From an uncultured Desulfarculaceae bacterium (lineage in GTDB: Bacteria; Desulfobacterota; Desulfarculia; Desulfarculales; Desulfarculaceae), in NCBI GenBank assembly GCA_937908275.1, contig CALERA010000148.1:1-11342 (forward strand): a DNA stretch of 11,342 bases, given 5' to 3'. Position numbers and translations under genes: made by a program. The number at the start of each line of letters is the position of its first letter. Position 1 is the stretch's first letter. Below, one piece after another: positions 7,213-11,342 of this stretch. The notes below the pieces were generated by a model. The model saw nothing but the letters and a program-made list of their open reading frames with translations. It searched no databases and was not told the origin of the DNA.

Positions 7213-7986
7213 CTAGCGGGCCACTCCCCGCTCGGAGGCGCGGATGAAGCCGACAAAGTGGCGCACCTCCGGCAGGTCGGGCACTTCGGCCTCCACCTGG
7301 GCCAGGGCCTTGGCGATGGGGGTGCGGGTCCGGAACACGATGGCATAGGCCTTCTTCAGGGCGGCCAGGGTCTCGTCGCTGAAGCCCGCCCGCTTGAGGC
7401 CGATGGTGTTGAGGCCGTGGGTCTTGGCCCGGTTGCCCTCGCAGAGGCAGAAGGGGGCCATGTCCTGGGCCACGCCGCTGGTGCCGCCGATGAAGCAGTG
7501 GCGACCGATGCGGGTGAACTGGTGCACCGCCGTCAGGCCGCCCACGCCCACGTGGTCCTCGATGGTCACGTGCCCGGCCAGGGCCACCCCGTTGGCCATC
7601 ACCACGTGGTCGCCGATCTGGCAGTCGTGGGCCACATGGCTGTAGGCCATGAACATGCAGTTGTCGCCCACCCGGGTGACCCCGCCGCCATGGTGGGTGC
7701 CGCGGTTCAGGGTGGCGAATTCGCGCACCTGCACGTTGTCCCCGATGACCAGTTCGGAGCGCTCGCCCCCGAACTTCAGGTCCTGGGGCTCGCCGCCCAC
7801 CGCGGCAAAGGGCCACAGGCGCCCCCCCCGGCCGATGGTGGTGTAGGCGGAGACGCTGGCGTGGTGGTCGATCTGGCAATCAGGGCCGATGACCACCTCG
7901 GCCCCGATGAAGGCGTAGGCTCCGATCCGGCAGCCTTCGCCGATGCTGGCGCTGGGGTCCACCATCGCGGTGGGGTGTATCTGCAT
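7213..7986 (-). CDS. lpxA: UDP-N-acetylglucosamine (or analogue) O/N-acyltransferase LpxA
   Basis: 257 aa (E. coli LpxA is 262). It moves a 3-hydroxyacyl chain from ACP to position 3 of the UDP-sugar, the first step of lipid A synthesis, as a cytoplasmic trimer. The N-terminal two-thirds is a left-handed beta-helix of hexapeptide repeats (IGEGCR, IGAYAF, IGPDCQ, IGDNVQ and others). Catalytic His120 lies in SHVAHDC (E. coli His125); His139 and His155 match E. coli His144 and His160; Asp69 and Lys71 in QDLKF match the substrate-binding pair. Gly168 in IGGTSG matches E. coli Gly173, the acyl-chain ruler. A helical C-terminal domain follows from about residue 190. The ATG has GAAGG about ten bases upstream, and fabZ ends 46 bases before it. 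Whether the acceptor is GlcNAc or a 3-amino form cannot be read here. Confidence 0.98.
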   Translation of the reverse strand: MQIHPTAMVDPSASIGEGCRIGAYAFIGAEVVIGPDCQIDHHASVSAYTTIGRGGRLWPFAAVGGEPQDLKFGGERSELVIGDNVQVREFATLNRGTHHGGGVTRVGDNCMFMAYSHVAHDCQIGDHVVMANGVALAGHVTIEDHVGVGGLTAVHQFTRIGRHCFIGGTSGVAQDMAPFCLCEGNRAKTHGLNTIGLKRAGFSDETLAALKKAYAIVFRTRTPIAKALAQVEAEVPDLPEVRHFVGFIRASERGVAR

Positions 7987-8032
7987 GTCTTGGTCGCCTT
8001 CCAGTTTGTCAGCGAAGGGGCGCGAGCGGCGC

Positions 8033-8476
8033 TCAGGCCTGGGCCACCGCGGCGGTCAACTCGGCCTGGGCCACCAGCTTGCCATCCACCAGGGCCTTGC
8101 CGTCCATCTTCCAGGCCCGGCTGGAGCGGTGCAGGCTGGTCAGCTCCATGATCAATTGGTCGCCCGGCACCACCGGCTGGCGGAACTTGACCTTTTCCAG
8201 GGACATGAAATAGATCATCCGGCCGTGGGCCTCGGGGAAGGTGGAATAGGCCAAAACGCCGCCGGTCTGGCCCAGGGCCTCCAGGATCAGCACGCCGGGC
8301 ATCACCGGACGGCCCGGGAAATGGCCCTGGAAGAAGCCCTCGTTGAAGGTGACGTTCTTCAGCCCGCGCACGTACTCGCCCGGCTGGATCTCCAGGATTC
8401 GGTCCACCAGCAGGAAAGGGTAGCGGTGGGGGAGAATCTTGAGTATTTCCTCCAGGTTGAGCGAGGCGTGGTTCAT
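8033..8476 (-). CDS. fabZ: 3-hydroxyacyl-ACP dehydratase FabZ
   Basis: Hot-dog-fold dehydratase of the type II fatty acid pathway. It removes water from 3-hydroxyacyl-ACP and so competes with LpxA and LpxD for the same substrates. Seen: LPHRYPFLLVDR near the N-terminus, then GHFPGRPVMPGVLILEA with the catalytic His and, 14 residues later, the catalytic Glu (residues 52 and 66 from this start); the YFMSLEKVKFRQPVVPGD core follows. Two starts are possible. The ATG at 8488 (151 aa) has no convincing ribosome site. The ATG at 8476 (147 aa) has GGAG six bases upstream and is preferred. lpxD ends 31 bases before it. Linkage to lpxD and lpxA is conserved in many Gram-negatives. Confidence 0.97.
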   Translation of the reverse strand: MNHASLNLEEILKILPHRYPFLLVDRILEIQPGEYVRGLKNVTFNEGFFQGHFPGRPVMPGVLILEALGQTGGVLAYSTFPEAHGRMIYFMSLEKVKFRQPVVPGDQLIMELTSLHRSSRAWKMDGKALVDGKLVAQAELTAAVAQA

Positions 8477-8482
8477 GGGCGT

Positions 8483-8486
8483 CTCC
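8483..8486 (-). promoter_or_regulatory. Shine-Dalgarno favouring the inner fabZ start
   Basis: GGAG on the minus strand, six bases before the ATG at 8476 and overlapping the alternative ATG at 8488. The outer ATG is preceded only by pyrimidine-rich sequence. Confidence 0.55.
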
Positions 8487-8507
8487 ATGGGCGGCAGTAG
8501 AGCGGGA

Positions 8508-9524
8508 CTACTGCTCGTCGCGGGCCTTTTCCAGGCTCCTGACCCGGTCGAAGAGCTCGGGCAGGCGTTCGATGAGCTTGCGGGTGCGCAGCCAGAGCTG
8601 GTGCGGCATGGCCGGGGTGCCGGTCACCGTGGCCCCGGGGGCCACGTCCTTGGCCAGGCCGCTCTGGGGACCGATGATGGCCCGGTCGCCGATGGTCAGG
8701 TGGCCGGAGGAGCCGGCCTGGCCGGCCATGATCACGTTGCGCCCCACCTTGGTGGAGCCGCTGACCCCCACCTGGGCCACCAGCAGGCTGTTCTCGCCCA
8801 CCACGCAGTTGTGGGCGATGTGAACGTGGTCGTCGGTCTTGACGCCCGACTGGATCCAGGTGCGGGCGGTGGCGGCGCGGTCGATGGTGTTCAGGGCGCC
8901 CAGCTCCACGTCGTCGTCGATCTGCACGATCCCCACCTGGGGAATCTTGAAGTGGCGGTCGCCCTCGGGCACGAAGCCGTAGCCGTCGGCCCCGATCACG
9001 GTCCCGGCGTGGATGATGCAGCGCTGGCCGACGCGGCAGCCGTGGTAGACCACCACCCCCGGGTGCAGCACCGTGTCCTGGCCGATGGTCACCCCCGGCC
9101 CCACGTAGACGTTGGGGTGCAGGACCACCCGGTCGCCCAGCACCGCCCCGGCTCCGACATAGGCCAGGGCGTGGACGCTGACCTCGGCCCCCAGGGTGGC
9201 TCCATCCTCCACCACCGCCCGGGGATGGACCCCCAGGGCCTGATAGGGCCGCGCGGTGGCGAAGGTCAGGACCTTGGCGAAGGCCAGGTAGGGGTCGGCC
9301 ACCCGGATCACCGGCAGGCCCTCGGGCACCTGCTGGTCGGGCTTGACCAGCACCGCCCCGGCCTGGCACTGGGGCAACAGGCGGGCGTAGCGCGGGTTGG
9401 CCAGGAAGGCCAGGTCCGCGGGACCGGCCTCCTCCAGGCCCTTTATGCCCGAGACCCGCCGCTCCGGGGGGGCTTCCAGTTGGCCGCCCAAAAGGGCGGC
9501 CAGTTCCGCCAGGCTGACTTCCAT
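8508..9524 (-). CDS. lpxD: UDP-3-O-acylglucosamine N-acyltransferase LpxD
   Basis: 338 aa (E. coli LpxD is 341). It adds the second 3-hydroxyacyl chain from ACP to the 2-amino group of UDP-3-O-acylglucosamine, as a cytoplasmic trimer. Residues 1 to about 98 form the uridine-binding domain (FLANPRY at 40-46). Residues from about 99 to 300 are hexapeptide repeats of a left-handed beta-helix, with DGYGFV (180-185), GALNTIDRA (209-217) and HIAHNC (235-240). His238 corresponds to the catalytic His239 of E. coli, and the spacing from IDR to IAHN equals E. coli's. A C-terminal helix (about 308-338) completes the fold. The ATG lies 13 bases after the ompH stop with only a weak GGCGGG ribosome site. 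Its own substrate needs LpxC, which is not in this window. Confidence 0.98.
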   Translation of the reverse strand: MEVSLAELAALLGGQLEAPPERRVSGIKGLEEAGPADLAFLANPRYARLLPQCQAGAVLVKPDQQVPEGLPVIRVADPYLAFAKVLTFATARPYQALGVHPRAVVEDGATLGAEVSVHALAYVGAGAVLGDRVVLHPNVYVGPGVTIGQDTVLHPGVVVYHGCRVGQRCIIHAGTVIGADGYGFVPEGDRHFKIPQVGIVQIDDDVELGALNTIDRAATARTWIQSGVKTDDHVHIAHNCVVGENSLLVAQVGVSGSTKVGRNVIMAGQAGSSGHLTIGDRAIIGPQSGLAKDVAPGATVTGTPAMPHQLWLRTRKLIERLPELFDRVRSLEKARDEQ

Positions 9525-9537
9525 GCCCGCCGCGGCC

Positions 9538-10071
9538 CTACGGATGCTGCTTGTCGTAGGCGGCGATCACCTGAGGCGTGATGTCCGCGCTCTTGGGATA
9601 GAACAGGGCCACCCGGGACTCCACCACCAGGGCGTAGCCGTTGCGGGCGCCCAGGTCGTTGATGACCTTGGTCATCTCGCGCAGGATGGGGGCGAAGGCG
9701 TCGCGCTGGGCCTCGCGCCACTCCTGCTGGGCGTCGCGCTTGCGGTCGTTGAACAGCCGCGCCTTGCGCTCCAGGTCGCGCTCCTTGGAGAGCTTGGCCT
9801 CGGGCTTGAGCAGGGGGGCGGTCTTCTCCAGCTCCTGGCCCAGGCGCTGGATCTCCTCGCCCAGGCTCTTCAACTCCAGCTCCAGCTTCTCCGTCCGCCG
9901 CTTGAGGTCGGCCTGGGCGCGCTTGCCGGCCGCGCACTCGTTGACCGCCCGCTCCATGTCCACCACCGCGATGCCGCTCTCGGCGTGGGCCTTGGCCGGG
10001 GCCAGCCAGGCCAGGCACAGCAGGGCGGCCAGAATCAGCAAGGTGGACTGGGTCCGGAAGGATTTGACCAT
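9538..10071 (-). CDS. ompH: OmpH/Skp-family periplasmic chaperone
   Basis: Secreted 177-aa protein (E. coli Skp is 161 including its signal). The N-terminus is a Sec signal peptide: basic start, hydrophobic LLILAALLCLAWLA, and an Ala-His-Ala cleavage site at about 28-30. The mature protein starts with IAVVDMERAVNEC, typical of the family, followed by a long charged coiled coil (about 45-130, rich in Lys, Arg, Glu and Leu) that forms the tentacles of the trimer. A C-terminal beta strand region, YALVVESRVALFY, completes it. Skp holds unfolded outer-membrane proteins in the periplasm and delivers them to the BAM complex, which fits bamA ending 40 bases upstream. The ATG has AAGGAG (10081-10086) nine bases upstream, one of the best ribosome sites in the window. 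Confidence 0.96.
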   Translation of the reverse strand: MVKSFRTQSTLLILAALLCLAWLAPAKAHAESGIAVVDMERAVNECAAGKRAQADLKRRTEKLELELKSLGEEIQRLGQELEKTAPLLKPEAKLSKERDLERKARLFNDRKRDAQQEWREAQRDAFAPILREMTKVINDLGARNGYALVVESRVALFYPKSADITPQVIAAYDKQHP

Positions 10072-10111
10072 GATCGAACGCTCCTTGGTGGCCGTGGTTC
10101 AGGCCGTCTGT

Positions 10112-11342
10112 CTAAAAAATGCTGCCGATGGTGAATTCCCAGTTGGACTGGCTGTCGTCGTCCTTGGGATCCAACACGTAACCATATTCCAGGCGCAGGG
10201 GGCCCATGGGCGAGTACCAGCGGATGCCGCCGCCCACGCTCTTGCGCAGGTCGCCCAGCTTGTAGCCGTCCTCCTGCGACCAGGAGTTACCAGTGTCATA
10301 GAAGACCACGCCCACCAGGCCGGCCTTGGCCAGCAGGGGGAAGCGGTACTCCACGTTGACCAGGGCCATGCGCTCGCCGCCGATGCGGTCGTTGGTGGCG
10401 GCGTCGCGGGGGCTGACCGACTGGTAGTCGAAGCCGCGCAGGGTGTTGATGCCGCCCAGGAAGAACTTCTCGTAGATGGGCAGGTCTCCGCCCTCGTGCC
10501 CGGTCAACCAGCCGATGCGGCCGTGCAGCACGAAGACGTGCTCCCACCACAGGGGGAAGTACCAGCCGCTGTCGCCCAGGACCTTGATGAAGGCGTTGGT
10601 GCCGCCGATGGGATCGCCGGCGTACTCCACGCTGATGCTGTTGTCCGAGCCCCGGGTGGTGTTGAAGGAGTTGTCGCGGGTGTCGCGGCGCAGGATGCCG
10701 CGCACGGCGCTGGTGGTGTGCTCGCCCTTCTGGTCGCGGATGATCAGCGCGGCGTTGTCCTGGATGTCATAGATGTTGGCCACCTCGTAGGTGTAGTAGG
10801 TGTACAGCCGCACCGCGCGCCAGGGGGTGGGCCAGCCCAGGCGCAGGCGGCCGCCCACCGCTTCCTTGCTGTAGGTGTAGTACTCGCGGTCCCAGTCGTA
10901 GAGGTCCACGCCGGCGCTGACGGGCTTGTCGAACAGCCAGGGCTCGGTGAAGCTGATGGTGTAGCGGTTGGAGACGCCGCCGATCTGGCCGCGGAACTCC
11001 AGCTGCTGGCCCCGGCCGAAGAGGTTGCTCTCGGCCACCCGGCCCATGAGCATGACCTTGTCTACCGTGGAGTAGCCGGCGCCGATGCTGAACTGGCCGG
11101 TGCGCTTCTCCTTGACGTCGATCTTCAGGTCCATCCGGTCCGGGGTGGTGCCCTTGGTGGTGGAGATGTTGACGTCCTCGAAGAAGTTGAGCCGGTGCAG
11201 GCGCATGTTGCCGTCGCGCAGGGCCGTGCCGGAGAACAGGTCGCCCTCGGCCACGCCCAGCTCGCGGCGGATCACGTTGTCGCGGGTGTGGCTGTTGCCG
11301 GTGATGATGATGCGCTCGAAGTAGACCTTCTCGCCCTTCTTG
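10112..11342 (-). CDS. bamA: Outer-membrane protein assembly factor BamA, 3' part
   Basis: The 5' part lies beyond the right edge; 409 codons are visible and the frame is open to the boundary, so the GTG at 11275 is not a start. The visible part opens in the last POTRA domain (POTRA5): FERIIITGNSHTRDNVIRRE followed by the LRDGNMRLHRLNFFEDV helix and strand. The 16-stranded barrel follows from about 60 codons past that GTG. LRGF (279-282 counting from that GTG, near 10430-10441) is the conserved loop-6 motif of the Omp85 family, and NTTRGSDNSISVEY is a typical barrel strand. The protein ends with a terminal Phe (WEFTIGSIF), the usual C-terminal outer-membrane signal. BamA inserts beta-barrel proteins into the outer membrane. 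bamA next to ompH and lpxD is a widely conserved order. Confidence 0.97.
   Translation of the reverse strand, partial: KKGEKVYFERIIITGNSHTRDNVIRRELGVAEGDLFSGTALRDGNMRLHRLNFFEDVNISTTKGTTPDRMDLKIDVKEKRTGQFSIGAGYSTVDKVMLMGRVAESNLFGRGQQLEFRGQIGGVSNRYTISFTEPWLFDKPVSAGVDLYDWDREYYTYSKEAVGGRLRLGWPTPWRAVRLYTYYTYEVANIYDIQDNAALIIRDQKGEHTTSAVRGILRRDTRDNSFNTTRGSDNSISVEYAGDPIGGTNAFIKVLGDSGWYFPLWWEHVFVLHGRIGWLTGHEGGDLPIYEKFFLGGINTLRGFDYQSVSPRDAATNDRIGGERMALVNVEYRFPLLAKAGLVGVVFYDTGNSWSQEDGYKLGDLRKSVGGGIRWYSPMGPLRLEYGYVLDPKDDDSQSNWEFTIGSIF

Noticed and set aside
7702..7710. LpxA has NRGT where E. coli has HRGT, as a possible lost residue
   Set aside because: Asn at this place is a common variant in the family, and the catalytic His120 and other key residues are intact.
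7193..7879. Long N-terminal extension of LpxI (open frame of 503 codons in total)
   Set aside because: It is lpxA in another frame, with Arg/Pro/Gly/His-rich content. LpxI is normally about 275 aa, matching the start at 7192.
7987..8035. Small inverted repeat (GAGC-GCC-GCTC) at the fabZ-lpxA junction as a terminator or attenuator
   Set aside because: Only four base pairs with a three-base loop and no T run; such matches are expected by chance in GC-rich DNA.
7207..9581. Two long plus-strand frames (314 and 380 codons) opposite lpxA, fabZ and lpxD
   Set aside because: Val/His/Gly/Ala/Asp-rich shadows of the hexapeptide-repeat genes; the apparent periodicity is inherited from the beta-helix repeats on the other strand.
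10072..10111. bamA-ompH gap as an internal promoter or terminator
   Set aside because: Only 40 bases, with a clear ribosome site but no convincing -35/-10 pair and no stem followed by T residues.

Overview
The window is a GC-rich (about two-thirds G+C by eye), gene-packed stretch from a Gram-negative bacterium. All eleven confident genes are on the minus strand, so they read from the right edge to the left. In transcription order they are: bamA (3' part), ompH/skp, lpxD, fabZ, lpxA, lpxI, a Gfo/Idh/MocA oxidoreductase, lpxB, msbA, a PAP2-family phosphatase, and an ArnT-like GT39 glycosyltransferase that runs off the left edge. LpxI in place of LpxH, an oxidoreductase between lpxI and lpxB, and msbA following directly all fit Desulfobacterota (former Deltaproteobacteria). 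A high-GC lineage such as Desulfarculales is possible, but that is inference from gene order and composition, and no ribosomal RNA is present to test it.

Right part (about 9.5-11.3 kb): outer-membrane protein assembly, with BamA (last POTRA domain plus barrel) and the periplasmic chaperone OmpH/Skp. Middle part (about 4.2-9.5 kb): early lipid A synthesis. LpxA acylates UDP-GlcNAc (or an amino analogue), LpxD adds the second acyl chain, LpxI cleaves the UDP-diacyl sugar, LpxB makes the disaccharide, and MsbA flips the lipid-linked core across the inner membrane. FabZ supplies fatty-acid precursors from the same hydroxyacyl-ACP pool. Left part (below 2.4 kb): a PAP2 phosphatase and a GT-C glycosyltransferase, overlapping by four bases. 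This is a plausible pair for remodelling lipid A phosphates or handling polyprenyl-phosphate-linked sugars.

Several junctions overlap or nearly touch: lpxI/oxidoreductase as TAATG, oxidoreductase/lpxB one base apart, lpxB/msbA as TTGA, msbA/PAP2 overlapping by 8 bases, PAP2/GT39 as ATGA. The largest gap is 46 bases. I see no internal promoter or terminator, so this looks like one polycistronic unit whose promoter lies beyond the right edge. lpxC, lpxK, waaA and late acyltransferases are not in the window. No stretch over 300 bases lacks a gene, and I see no RNA genes, mobile elements, repeats or CRISPR.

The window is mainly a conserved envelope-biogenesis operon, not an unknown system. The points most worth checking are the oxidoreductase without an adjacent aminotransferase, the terminal PAP2-GT39 pair, and an odd reading-frame picture at the extreme left edge.
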